From assembly GCA_009922685.1 (NCBI GenBank), contig RFVA01000007.1, forward strand, positions 1 to 62,702: a DNA stretch of 62,702 nucleotides, written 5' to 3'. Shown piece after piece: positions 35,738 to 43,634 of this stretch (position 1 is the stretch's first letter; each line of letters opens with the position of its first letter). Made by a program: the position numbers and the translations under genes. The notes beneath the pieces were generated by a model. The model had not been told where the DNA came from and searched no databases. It saw only the letters and a list, made by a program, of their open reading frames with translations. Origin of the DNA: Gammaproteobacteria bacterium (GTDB lineage: Bacteria > Pseudomonadota > Gammaproteobacteria > Methylococcales > Methylococcaceae).

Positions 35738-37077
35738 AGTTTCTTGAACCCTATTGGGAGAAACTCGATCCCCGGCATCGGCGATGGGTTGTGGTCGGGC
35801 TGATTGTTGTCGGTGCCCTAGCCTTCTTCATCGTCCTGGCCCTTCTGGTTCCGGAACCTCGGAAGATCGGCGAGCGGAAGCTGGTTCTGAAGCATCTCCT
35901 GACGGATTCTGATCCGCGCTCTTTGGGGATTGAAGGCCTGGCGACACAATTACGCCAAGTCACTCAAAAGAGCGATGAGGTCCTCCGTCGAATCGAAACC
36001 CTGGAAGACCAGCAGAAGCAGAATCGGGATACTCAGGAAGAACGCTTCCGGAAACTGGGAAGTCTTGGGGATGATGACACCAAGGCCGAAATCAATGCGC
36101 TCAAGAGCCAGATTGAGGCTCTGTCCAAAGGTGGTGCTGGAACATCCTCCACAGGAGGTGACGACATCCTGCCGCCCCTTAAAGGTCATACCGATCGCTC
36201 TCCAGCCAGCACCCAGATTGACAACCTGTTTGACCGGAGTTCCGGGTCTAAATCGGCTGTAGCCGCCAAGCCCATCACCGAAATCAGAACGATTCGTGTC
36301 GGACATGATTCTGAGAAGGACAAGGCGACTCCTGGTGCAACTCCACCTTCATCTGCTTCTGACAACAAGGGTGCAGATGAGGGGGAGTCTGTCTTCATTC
36401 CGGCAGGCACGATCCTTTCCGGGAATCTTCTCAATGGTCTCGATGCGCCCACGGGCAAGAAAGCCCGGAAGGAACCTTTCCCGGTTCTCGCTCGCATCAA
36501 GCACGAAGGCATCCTCCCCAATCGCTTTCGGGCTGATTTACGGGAGTGTTTTCTGGTCGCAGCTGGATATGGCGATCTGAGTGCCGAGAGGGCCTACATC
36601 CGATCCGAAACCCTCTCCTGTGTACGTCAGGATGGCGGCGTCATTGAAGTGCCGATTGATGCCTATGCCGTGGGTGAAGACGGCAAGGTTGGGCTTCGTG
36701 GAGCCGTGGTTAGCAAACAGGGCCAACTCATGGCGACTTCGCTTCTGGCGGGCTTTGCCAAGGGTATTTCCGATGCCTTCGGCAAGGTACAGATCCCGGT
36801 CTTCATGACGGGAGGCAACGGTAGCCTCTCCAACAATGTTCCCTACCAGAATGCCTTCAGTACGCAGGCCATGGAAGGTAGCAGCCTTCGGGGCGTCGGG
36901 TATTCCATGGATCGCATGGCCCATTACTACATGGATCTGGCGGAGAACCTCTTTCCTGTCGTCGAGATCGATGCGACTCGCCAGATCGAATTTGTGATCC
37001 AGCGCGGCACCGAACTCAAGCTCTACAACCCCAAAGATACCCGCCGTCCGGTCAGGACCTCTTATCGCCCCTATTAA
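35734..37077 (+). CDS. traB: TraB, VirB10-like core complex scaffold
   Basis: 447 residues. One membrane helix (WVVVGLIVVGALAFFIVLAL), a coiled coil (LRRIETLEDQQKQNRDTQEE, about 84-103), a Pro/Ser/Ala-rich linker, and a C-terminal VirB10 beta-barrel with FIPAGTILSGNLLNGLDAPT (about 225-244) and the FVIQRGTELKLY end motif. It spans inner to outer membrane. Confidence 0.94.
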   Translation: MKFLEPYWEKLDPRHRRWVVVGLIVVGALAFFIVLALLVPEPRKIGERKLVLKHLLTDSDPRSLGIEGLATQLRQVTQKSDEVLRRIETLEDQQKQNRDTQEERFRKLGSLGDDDTKAEINALKSQIEALSKGGAGTSSTGGDDILPPLKGHTDRSPASTQIDNLFDRSSGSKSAVAAKPITEIRTIRVGHDSEKDKATPGATPPSSASDNKGADEGESVFIPAGTILSGNLLNGLDAPTGKKARKEPFPVLARIKHEGILPNRFRADLRECFLVAAGYGDLSAERAYIRSETLSCVRQDGGVIEVPIDAYAVGEDGKVGLRGAVVSKQGQLMATSLLAGFAKGISDAFGKVQIPVFMTGGNGSLSNNVPYQNAFSTQAMEGSSLRGVGYSMDRMAHYYMDLAENLFPVVEIDATRQIEFVIQRGTELKLYNPKDTRRPVRTSYRPY

Positions 37078-37089
37078 GGAGTCACTTTC

Positions 37090-37629
37090 ATGAATCGTCA
37101 TGCCTTAGTTCTATCGTTCATTCCCTTCCTATTTGAAGGGTGTACCGCAGGTTCCTTCGGCTGCAAGGGATTCCCGAACAGCCCGATCTGTAAGTCTGCC
37201 GTTCAGGCCTACAAGGCCACGGATGTCGCCAACCCCAAAAACCCAATGGATGCGGAGGGGAATGACACCTCCCCTTTGGCCGCTGCCCCCTCAGTTCCTG
37301 AAACTCAGGGGGTCACGCCGACGGTATCGCCTAAGGTGCAGGATCCATCCGCGGTCAGGACGCCTCCCAAGGTGCTCCGCATCTGGATTGCCCCATGGGA
37401 AGACAGTGATGGCGACCTTCAGGCCCCAAGTTACGTCTTCACGGAACTGGAACCGCGCCGCTGGATCATCGGAAACCCTGGGGGATCGAGCTATCCGACC
37501 TTGAAGCCCCTGCAGGTCGCAGCCAGAAAGCCTTCCCTGGCGAATAGCGCTGAGTCTCTCGCAGAACCTTTGAAGGGACAGGCCACAAGACAAGGCCGTT
37601 CTGGAATGCCGGGATCAGAAGACGAGTAA
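37090..37629 (+). CDS. traV: TraV, outer-membrane lipoprotein of the core complex
   Basis: 179 residues, AAGGAGTCACTTTC before the ATG. The lipobox FLFEGC places the lipid-modified Cys near residue 18. Cysteines in FGCKGFPNSPICKS are typical of TraV, and the C-terminal part (APWEDSDGDLQAPSYVFTEL) also fits. Followed by a structured leader before traA. Confidence 0.9.
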   Translation: MNRHALVLSFIPFLFEGCTAGSFGCKGFPNSPICKSAVQAYKATDVANPKNPMDAEGNDTSPLAAAPSVPETQGVTPTVSPKVQDPSAVRTPPKVLRIWIAPWEDSDGDLQAPSYVFTELEPRRWIIGNPGGSSYPTLKPLQVAARKPSLANSAESLAEPLKGQATRQGRSGMPGSEDE

Positions 37630-37712
37630 CCCCTTTTCCAATACCAAATCTCCATCAGTTCGGGGCTTTGAGATCGGCGGGAAACCGCCCTTATTCAACG
37701 AAGAGAAACGTC
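37630..37712 (+). promoter_or_regulatory. Structured RNA leader upstream of traA (GAAA-tetraloop type)
   Basis: 83 nt between traV and traA. Blocks in order: CCCC (37630), CCATCAG (37652), CGGGG (37661), GAGAT (37670), then the hairpin GGCGG-GAAA-CCGCC (37676-37689). The same ordered blocks occur before the RRXRR gene at 38042-38099. In that copy one stem pair changes from G-C to A-T with the pairing kept. CCCC and CGGGG can pair to close an outer stem. Confidence 0.6.
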
Positions 37713-38033
37713 ATGAACAACACATCACGCAAGATCTGGACGGCCCCGGTATCGATTTGGACTTTTGGATTTGTCTCACTGCTCCTCCTCAATCAGGAGT
37801 GTATCGCTGGGACCGGTGGCTCCAGTGAATTTGGAACGATCTATACCCTTCTGACGGGCTGGCTCCAGGGGATGCTGGGCCGGATTCTTGCCGTGACCTT
37901 CGTGATGGTGGGTCTTGTGGCAGGCGTCATGCGCGGCTCCATGATGGGCCTTGTATTGGGAATTGCCTGCGGTTTGGGGGTTTATACCGCCCCCACCGTC
38001 ATCGACAACATTGTGACCGCTACGCTTCCCTGA
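37713..38033 (+). CDS. traA: TraA pilin precursor
   Basis: 106 residues from ATG 37713 (GAAGAGAAACGTC upstream). A long leader peptide ends around IAGTGGSSEF, giving a mature pilin of about 70 residues with two hydrophobic helices (MLGRILAVTFVMVGLVAGVM; GSMMGLVLGIACGLGVYTAP). Matches F-type pilins in size and layout. Confidence 0.88.
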   Translation: MNNTSRKIWTAPVSIWTFGFVSLLLLNQECIAGTGGSSEFGTIYTLLTGWLQGMLGRILAVTFVMVGLVAGVMRGSMMGLVLGIACGLGVYTAPTVIDNIVTATLP

Positions 38034-38123
38034 TCCGTGGCACCCCTACCGATCCCCATCTGACATCGGGGGAATCCGAGCTCCGGCAGGAAACTGCCGA
38101 CCAACTTCTTAGGGAGAATCCCC
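38034..38123 (+). promoter_or_regulatory. Structured RNA leader upstream of the RRXRR gene (GAAA-tetraloop type)
   Basis: 90 nt after traA. ACCCC (38042-38046), CCATCTG (38056), CGGGG (38067), GAG (38078), then the perfect hairpin CGGCAG-GAAA-CTGCCG (38084-38099), then the ribosome site AGGGAG (38111). Same block order as in the traA leader. CGAT (38050) with ATCG (38065) and CCCC with GGGG can extend a lower stem. Confidence 0.6.
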
Positions 38124-38306
38124 ATGCATCAGATCTTGGTCCTCGGCCATAGCGGCGAACTACTGCATCCCTGCAATCCGGCAAGAGCCCGGCAGCTCTT
38201 AAGAAACAACCGGGCAAAAATGGTTGTTCATCGTCCTTTCACGATCCAGTTGATTCCGACTTCCATTTTCATTGATCCGGTGGCGATCCATGAGCGCCGT
38301 CTTTGA
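38124..38306 (+). CDS. Solitary RRXRR (PLMP) domain protein
   Basis: 60 residues. The stretch ILVLGHSGELLHPCNPARAR then QLLRNNRAKMVVHRPFTIQL (residues 4-43) is a near-complete RRXRR/PLMP domain, known as the N-terminal domain of IscB, IsrB and related OMEGA nucleases. Here it ends after 15 more residues, with no RuvC or HNH domain. A good ribosome site (AGGGAGAATCCCC) precedes the ATG, and the end overlaps the traC start by 17 nt, so it looks like a genuine operon member. Because the domain occurs in RNA-guided nucleases, RNA binding is plausible; a role in regulating leaders of traA and of its own gene is speculation. Confidence 0.75.
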   Translation: MHQILVLGHSGELLHPCNPARARQLLRNNRAKMVVHRPFTIQLIPTSIFIDPVAIHERRL

Positions 38307-40695
38307 TCAGGAACGGATGGGAAGCCGTCTCTTCCCAGCGTTGGCTTATGACCCCGAAAACGGTGTTTTTCTTCTGGAAGACCGAAGTCTCGGGTTCGGG
38401 TTTCTCTGTGATCCTTTATCTGGAGGCGACCAAGCCGTCTCTGATCGGGTGAATGTCTTTTTAAACCAGGAATGGCCGATCGATACGCTGATTCAGGTGA
38501 GCCTTTGGACGTCCCCCGATATCCAGCGGAATCTCGCTGTCCTCAAATCACGCCGCTCGGGATCTATGGCAGAGGTCACGCAAGGACTGGTCGGCAACAC
38601 CCTGTCGTTTCTGCAGGATGGGACACGGATACCCGTGGACGCCTCAACTAACGTTCTGATTCGACGCTGTCAGATCATCATTACGGTGAAGTTGCACACA
38701 GCCCGGCCGCAACCCACAGAAGCCGAGGTCGAACGCGCAAAATCATTGCGATTGACCAGCCTTCAGTCCCTGACCACCATCGGACTAAGGCCACAGCCTC
38801 TTAATGCGGATCGATACATTCGTCTGATGTCGGTCATGCTCAATTGGGATGAGAATGCGGGATGGCTCAATCACCCTGAATCGGGTGCGGATGAAACGCA
38901 ACTGATTCGGGATCAGTTCCTCGATTACGGAACGGATATTCGTCTGGATCGATCAGGGGTCTGGCTCGGGGATAAACGGGTCAAGACGCTCTCGGTCAAA
39001 CGCTACCCGGACCATCTCTACTTTGGATCCGCGCGGAGTTATCTCGGGGATGTGCTCTCAGGGGCTCGTGGCATCAAGCAGAACTGTCTGATCACGCTGA
39101 CTCTTCATTACCCCGATTCTGAAACCACCAAGGCCAAGCTGGATACGGTCAGGCAGTGGGTCACCAATCAGGCCTATGGCCCGATTCTGAAGTTCGTCCC
39201 GCATCTGGGAGTACGAAAACAGAGCTTTGATCTCTTGTTCAATGCCTTCATGGATGGAGATAGACCTGTGCGTGCATACATGGGGATGGTGCTCTTCTGC
39301 GGGGTGGCGGAAGAGGCACAGGCCGTCTCCAATGCACGAGTGTACTTCAGAGAGCTGGGGTTTCAACTGATGGAGGACCGGTTTTTTAATCTGCCTCTCT
39401 TCCTGAACTGTCTGCCAATGGGGGCCGAACGTTCGGTGATTCGAGATTCCAACCGCTACAAGACCTTTGGAACCCGGCATGTCATTCCCCTCCTCCCGAT
39501 CTTTGCTGATTGGCCGGGGACGGGAACACCGACTCTGAATCTGATCAGTCGAACAGGGCAACTCATGTCCTTTTCGCTCTTCGATTCAGGCAGCAACTAC
39601 AACGCTTGTATTGCGGCGCAATCGGGTTCCGGGAAGTCCTTTCTCACCAATGAACTCATCGTGAGCTCGCTCGCCGAAGGGGCTCGGGTCTGGGTCATCG
39701 ATGTGGGCCGTTCCTACATGAACCTCGCGGAAAGTCTCGATGGCGAATTCATGGCCTTCACGCCGGAATCTGATCTCTGTATCAATCCCTTTGATCTCGT
39801 CCAAAACTGGGATGAAGAAGCCGATGTCATTGCAGGCCTTGTGACCAGCATGGCGGCACCGACAGAGAAGCTCTCGGACTTTCAGACGGCTTCCCTCAAA
39901 CGCATCTTGCGGGATGTCTGGGAAGAGAAAGGCAACCAGATGTCCGTCGATGATGTCGCTGATCGGCTCAAGGCACAGAAGGATCAGCGCATCGTGGATT
40001 TGGGGGAACAGTTATTTCCCTTCACCCGTCGCGGCGAATACGGCCGATTCTTCAATGGTCGGAACAATGTCCGGTTCTCAGGTGACTTCACCGTTCTGGA
40101 ACTGGAAGAACTCAAGGGAAGGAAGCATCTGCAGCAGGTGGTCCTGCTTCAGTTGATCTATCAGATCCAGCAGGCCATGTACCTTGGGGAACGAGATCGA
40201 CCCAAGCTCGTTGTCATCGATGAATCCTGGGATCTTTTGACCCTGGGAGATGCGGCCACCTTCATGGAACACGGCTATCGACGGTTCCGCAAGTACGGGG
40301 GATCGGCCATCACGATTACCCAGTCAGTCAACGATCTCTATCGGACCTCGACCGGGAGAGCCATTGTCGAGAACTCCGCCCACATGATTCTTCTGGGACA
40401 GAAAGCCGAAGCCGTTGAAGCACTGCGGAGTGAGAAGCGCCTTCCCCTGCCTGAAGGCGGGTACAACCTCCTCAAAACCGTTCATACCGTCCCTGGGGTC
40501 TATTCGGAACTCTTCATCCTGACCGAGATGGGGGCAGGAATTGGACGACTGATCGTCGATCCCTTCAAGCGCCTCCTCTTCTCGACCAAACCGGATGATG
40601 TGCATCAGATCCGGCAACTTCGAATGCAGGGTATCCCGATCACCGAAGCCATTCAGACGCTTCTTGATCGGAGGAGTCAGCGCCATGTTCACTGA
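38290..40695 (+). CDS. traC: TraC, VirB4-like type IV secretion ATPase
   Basis: 801 residues from ATG 38290. Walker A is AAQSGSGKSFLTNEL (about residues 443-457), Walker B LVVIDESWDLL (about 643-653). The N-terminal TraC_F domain has FDQERMGSRLFPALAYDPEN. The traC start lies inside the RRXRR gene. dsbC, usually encoded between traA and traC in SXT and IncC, is absent. Confidence 0.95.
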   Translation: MSAVFDQERMGSRLFPALAYDPENGVFLLEDRSLGFGFLCDPLSGGDQAVSDRVNVFLNQEWPIDTLIQVSLWTSPDIQRNLAVLKSRRSGSMAEVTQGLVGNTLSFLQDGTRIPVDASTNVLIRRCQIIITVKLHTARPQPTEAEVERAKSLRLTSLQSLTTIGLRPQPLNADRYIRLMSVMLNWDENAGWLNHPESGADETQLIRDQFLDYGTDIRLDRSGVWLGDKRVKTLSVKRYPDHLYFGSARSYLGDVLSGARGIKQNCLITLTLHYPDSETTKAKLDTVRQWVTNQAYGPILKFVPHLGVRKQSFDLLFNAFMDGDRPVRAYMGMVLFCGVAEEAQAVSNARVYFRELGFQLMEDRFFNLPLFLNCLPMGAERSVIRDSNRYKTFGTRHVIPLLPIFADWPGTGTPTLNLISRTGQLMSFSLFDSGSNYNACIAAQSGSGKSFLTNELIVSSLAEGARVWVIDVGRSYMNLAESLDGEFMAFTPESDLCINPFDLVQNWDEEADVIAGLVTSMAAPTEKLSDFQTASLKRILRDVWEEKGNQMSVDDVADRLKAQKDQRIVDLGEQLFPFTRRGEYGRFFNGRNNVRFSGDFTVLELEELKGRKHLQQVVLLQLIYQIQQAMYLGERDRPKLVVIDESWDLLTLGDAATFMEHGYRRFRKYGGSAITITQSVNDLYRTSTGRAIVENSAHMILLGQKAEAVEALRSEKRLPLPEGGYNLLKTVHTVPGVYSELFILTEMGAGIGRLIVDPFKRLLFSTKPDDVHQIRQLRMQGIPITEAIQTLLDRRSQRHVH

Positions 40696-40895
40696 AGTTT
40701 TCAAGCGGCAAATGACGACCACAATAGCTCTGCTATCGCTCCTGATCGGCACGCACTCCCTTTGGGAAGAATCGCGACTCCAGGAACGTCTGACCCTGAT
40801 GACACCGGTAGTGATATTGGTATGCGAAGGAAGGTTTTCTTGTGATTGATGGCGGCTGGGTACTCGGGGCCCCGGAGGATATCTATGTCCACTAA
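40685..40895 (+). pseudogene. TrbI-like small protein, probably frameshifted
   Basis: From ATG 40685 the frame gives a membrane-anchored peptide (MTTTIALLSLLIGTHSLWEE ... LTLMTPVVILV) that stops at 40849. In the +1 frame from 40815 onward the product continues YAKEGFLVIDGGWVLGAPED and IYVH, stopping at 40895, which overlaps the next ATG (40885) as coupled genes do. F TrbI ends in a similar VVIL...GAPDI motif. One extra base around 40817-40820 (TTGG) would explain the break. A real mutation, a sequencing error or programmed frameshifting are all possible. Confidence 0.5.
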
Positions 40896-41424
40896 GGGGC
40901 TGCCACGTCATGGATCGATCACCCATGAGCGTCTATTCAATTTCCTTTGGGGACTTCCGTACATCCTGAGTGTAGTCGCCATAGGTCATGTACTGACCCA
41001 ACGCTATTCCATTGGGATCGATGACCAGAAGGAACTCTGTCTATCGGGGTACCATCGTTGGTATGTCATCGACCATTGGCGTCGTGAGTTCAGGAACGGC
41101 GATCTGATGGCGTTTGCATCGGATGAACGGATGCGGCCCTATTTCAAGGATGAAACCACCTTCGTAAAGCGCGTTGAAGGCATTCCAGGACAGGTTGTGC
41201 AGCAGGATGAAGAACGGATCAATGTGGATCAAAGGCCTGTCGGAGAGGGTTTCCCGCTCCTAGATCATGAAGGCGTGCGAAACGCCGTCGGCCATGAACC
41301 TTTCGAACTTCAACCCATGACCTACTGGGTCATGGGAGATCAGCCAAAGTCCTTTGATTCAAGGTACTGGGGCGTCGTTTACCAGCAGCAGATCATCGGG
41401 AAGGCCTATGCGTTGCCGTTCTGA
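40885..41424 (+). CDS. trhF: TrhF/TraF-type S26 signal peptidase
   Basis: 179 residues from ATG 40885 (GGAGGATATCT directly upstream). One N-terminal membrane helix (GLPYILSVVAIGHVLTQRY). Lys-containing motif TFVKRVEGIPGQVV (about residues 92-105) of S26 peptidases, and the box YWVMGDQPKSFDSRYWGVV near the C-terminus. It matures pilin or other transfer substrates. Overlaps traW. Confidence 0.9.
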   Translation: MSTKGLPRHGSITHERLFNFLWGLPYILSVVAIGHVLTQRYSIGIDDQKELCLSGYHRWYVIDHWRREFRNGDLMAFASDERMRPYFKDETTFVKRVEGIPGQVVQQDEERINVDQRPVGEGFPLLDHEGVRNAVGHEPFELQPMTYWVMGDQPKSFDSRYWGVVYQQQIIGKAYALPF

Positions 41425-42568
41425 TCTGACGATACAAAGAACGGCAATGCTGACCATCGGACTTTTGATGACTCCTGCCCTTCTCGCCGAAGAGCCCTGG
41501 CTGGAACGGTCACGGGAGATTCTGGAATCATCCAAACAACAACCGATGCCAGAGTGGCTCAAGGAAGCCATGCATCCAAAAGCCGATGTCGGTGGTTTTC
41601 GTCGACCGGAGGCCATGGATTTAGGACTTCCCCATTCTGAAACGAGAGAACCTAAAGGACCCCGGACATACATCTTTGTCTCTCAGTCTCTGGGACAGGA
41701 GATGCTGCGGGAGATCGTCTGGGAAAATCGAGGACACAAGGATCGGGTGATTGTCTTTCGAGGCTTTTCCGAAGGTCAGTCCCTCAAGGGATTTGTCGCC
41801 ACGTTCAGATCCCTAATCGAAGGCATGGATCGCAAGGAGATTCCGCCCATCACCATCGACCCTGAGCGATTCGCCCAGCATGGCATCACACAGGTCCCAG
41901 CGATTGTCAGGGACGATCCAAAAGGAAATCGCCATACCGTCAGCGGAATACACCAGGTGGAATGGATTGATCGGCAGATCTCCATCTCGCCGGTTTCAAT
42001 GGACTATGGTCAAAGGGGTGAGACGGTGGCCATTGCGGAGCCTGATCTTCTGGAAAAGGTGAAGGAACGAGCGCGCACCTTCAATTGGGCGGCCTATAAA
42101 CAGGATGCTCAGGACCATTTCTGGCAAGACGCGCAATTCGAATCTCTTCCCGAAGCCCTGTCAGATCGGGAATTCTGGTTCGATCCTACGTATACGGTTC
42201 CTCGAGATCTCACGGATACAAAGGGCCATGTTATTGCCGTGGCTGGCCAACGGGTGAATCCCCTTGAAACTTTCCCCTTTCATCAGAAACTCATCGTCTT
42301 CAATGGGGCTAGACCATCTGAAGTCGATTGGGTGTTTGCCAAACTTAAGAATCAGACGCCAAATCGGATCACCTTAATCACGACGGAAATTGATCGGAAC
42401 ACAGGATGGAGTGGACTCCAAACACTTCAAAAGAAACTGGGTGGCCGAGTCTTTCTCTTGAATCCTGCGATACGCAAGCGTTTCAAGCTGGCTGCGACTC
42501 CCTCAATCGTCGAATCTGTAGATCGAAAATTTAGGGTTCGTGAGATCGGCATGAGGAATGGCCGATGA
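41408..42568 (+). CDS. traW: TrbC-TraW fusion, pilus assembly
   Basis: 386 residues from ATG 41408 (GGGAAGGCCT upstream, overlapping trhF) with signal peptide ending LLMTPALLAEE. The first part resembles TrbC (RTYIFVSQSLGQEMLREIVW; DPERFAQHGITQVPAIV, about residues 80-175). The second part is TraW (DREFWFDPTYTVPRDLTDTK, about 250-269; FKLAATPSIVESVD near the end). Both are periplasmic partners of TraU. The fusion is also known in IncA/C and SXT. Confidence 0.9.
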   Translation: MRCRSDLTIQRTAMLTIGLLMTPALLAEEPWLERSREILESSKQQPMPEWLKEAMHPKADVGGFRRPEAMDLGLPHSETREPKGPRTYIFVSQSLGQEMLREIVWENRGHKDRVIVFRGFSEGQSLKGFVATFRSLIEGMDRKEIPPITIDPERFAQHGITQVPAIVRDDPKGNRHTVSGIHQVEWIDRQISISPVSMDYGQRGETVAIAEPDLLEKVKERARTFNWAAYKQDAQDHFWQDAQFESLPEALSDREFWFDPTYTVPRDLTDTKGHVIAVAGQRVNPLETFPFHQKLIVFNGARPSEVDWVFAKLKNQTPNRITLITTEIDRNTGWSGLQTLQKKLGGRVFLLNPAIRKRFKLAATPSIVESVDRKFRVREIGMRNGR

Positions 42569-43560
42569 ACACCTGTCTCCGTTTCCTCAGTGTATTGCTG
42601 CTCCTTCTGACCTGTTTGGAAGCCGAGGCGATTGGAATCTGTCCGGACGCCGGCATCATGACAGGAGGCATTGCGGCTGATTTTTGCTTCAGCTGTCTTT
42701 TTCCCCTACGGATTGCCGGAGTCGCCTCAGGGAGTGGTCCGATGCCACCCAATGTCACAGAAGAGAGCGTCTGCTCGTGCACCGACTGGGAGATTGGCGT
42801 GACGGTTGGATCCTGGCATCCGACCCGATTGATCGAAATCGTGACAACGCCATATTGTTCACCCTCTTTGGGCGGAATTGAACTCGCATCCAGTACCGGC
42901 ATTCTGCAAGGCACGGTAGGACGGGGCGAACACGACAACGGGGATCTCGCCTTCTTCAATTTTCATGATCTCCCCTTCCCCTTCAGAGCTTTGCTCGATC
43001 CCTTCGGTGATACACCCTGTAGTGGCGTGAATACAGGTGGTCCCGTCTATTTGTCGGAACTGGACCCAACCTGGAACAACGAAGAACTGGCCAACATTCT
43101 TACGCCGGAGATCGCGCTGGTTTCAAACCCAGTTGCCTTGGCGTCCTGTGCTGCTGATGCGATTGCATCGACGGCCGGAGAGCCCATTGACGATCTCTTC
43201 TGGTGTGCGGGAAGTTGGGGAAATATTTACCCCTTCTCGGGGATGATGAGAACATCAGCAGGTGCCGATCCAACATTGACCAGCCTCGCCGCAACGAAAT
43301 CTCGAGCAGCGATCCACCGTCATGGATTCGGACTACAGACGGTTGGGGATGCGGCTATATGCGGAGGCATACTCTCCCCCTTTATGCAGAAATCACAGTA
43401 TCGGATGAACATGGTGTATCCAGTCCCCGAAGTTACCCGGAATCACTCTGTTGGAGCTAGCAGCGCAACCTGGGGATTAGGGCACTCCTATCCAGGCCCT
43501 GGGGATGAGCATGTGTATCTTCTTTGGGAGTGGGAGGATTGTTGTTTGCCAGTTTTATAG
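42565..43560 (+). CDS. traU: TraU, conjugative DNA transfer protein
   Basis: 331 residues with signal peptide (FLSVLLLLLTCLEAEA). Many cysteines, with the TraU motifs DFCFSCLFPLRIAG, CSCTDWEIGVTVGSWHPTRL and FWCAGSWGNIYPFSG. Last recognisable gene of the traL operon; traN, expected next in SXT/IncC, is missing and an unrelated minus-strand gene begins the island. Confidence 0.95.
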   Translation: MNTCLRFLSVLLLLLTCLEAEAIGICPDAGIMTGGIAADFCFSCLFPLRIAGVASGSGPMPPNVTEESVCSCTDWEIGVTVGSWHPTRLIEIVTTPYCSPSLGGIELASSTGILQGTVGRGEHDNGDLAFFNFHDLPFPFRALLDPFGDTPCSGVNTGGPVYLSELDPTWNNEELANILTPEIALVSNPVALASCAADAIASTAGEPIDDLFWCAGSWGNIYPFSGMMRTSAGADPTLTSLAATKSRAAIHRHGFGLQTVGDAAICGGILSPFMQKSQYRMNMVYPVPEVTRNHSVGASSATWGLGHSYPGPGDEHVYLLWEWEDCCLPVL

Positions 43561-43634
43561 GACAGCAGTCGACCCAAAGCGGACGTTAACCCAACCTAAT
43601 GAAGTTTTAATCCAAGATTTCATCCCGATAAATT

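Noticed and set aside
36538-37101. 187-residue minus-strand frame
   Set aside because: Antisense of traB; no independent support.
38034-38123. An omega-RNA-type guide RNA for the RRXRR gene
   Set aside because: The leader is only about 90 nt, resembles the traA leader more than an IscB guide scaffold, and no nuclease domain is encoded.
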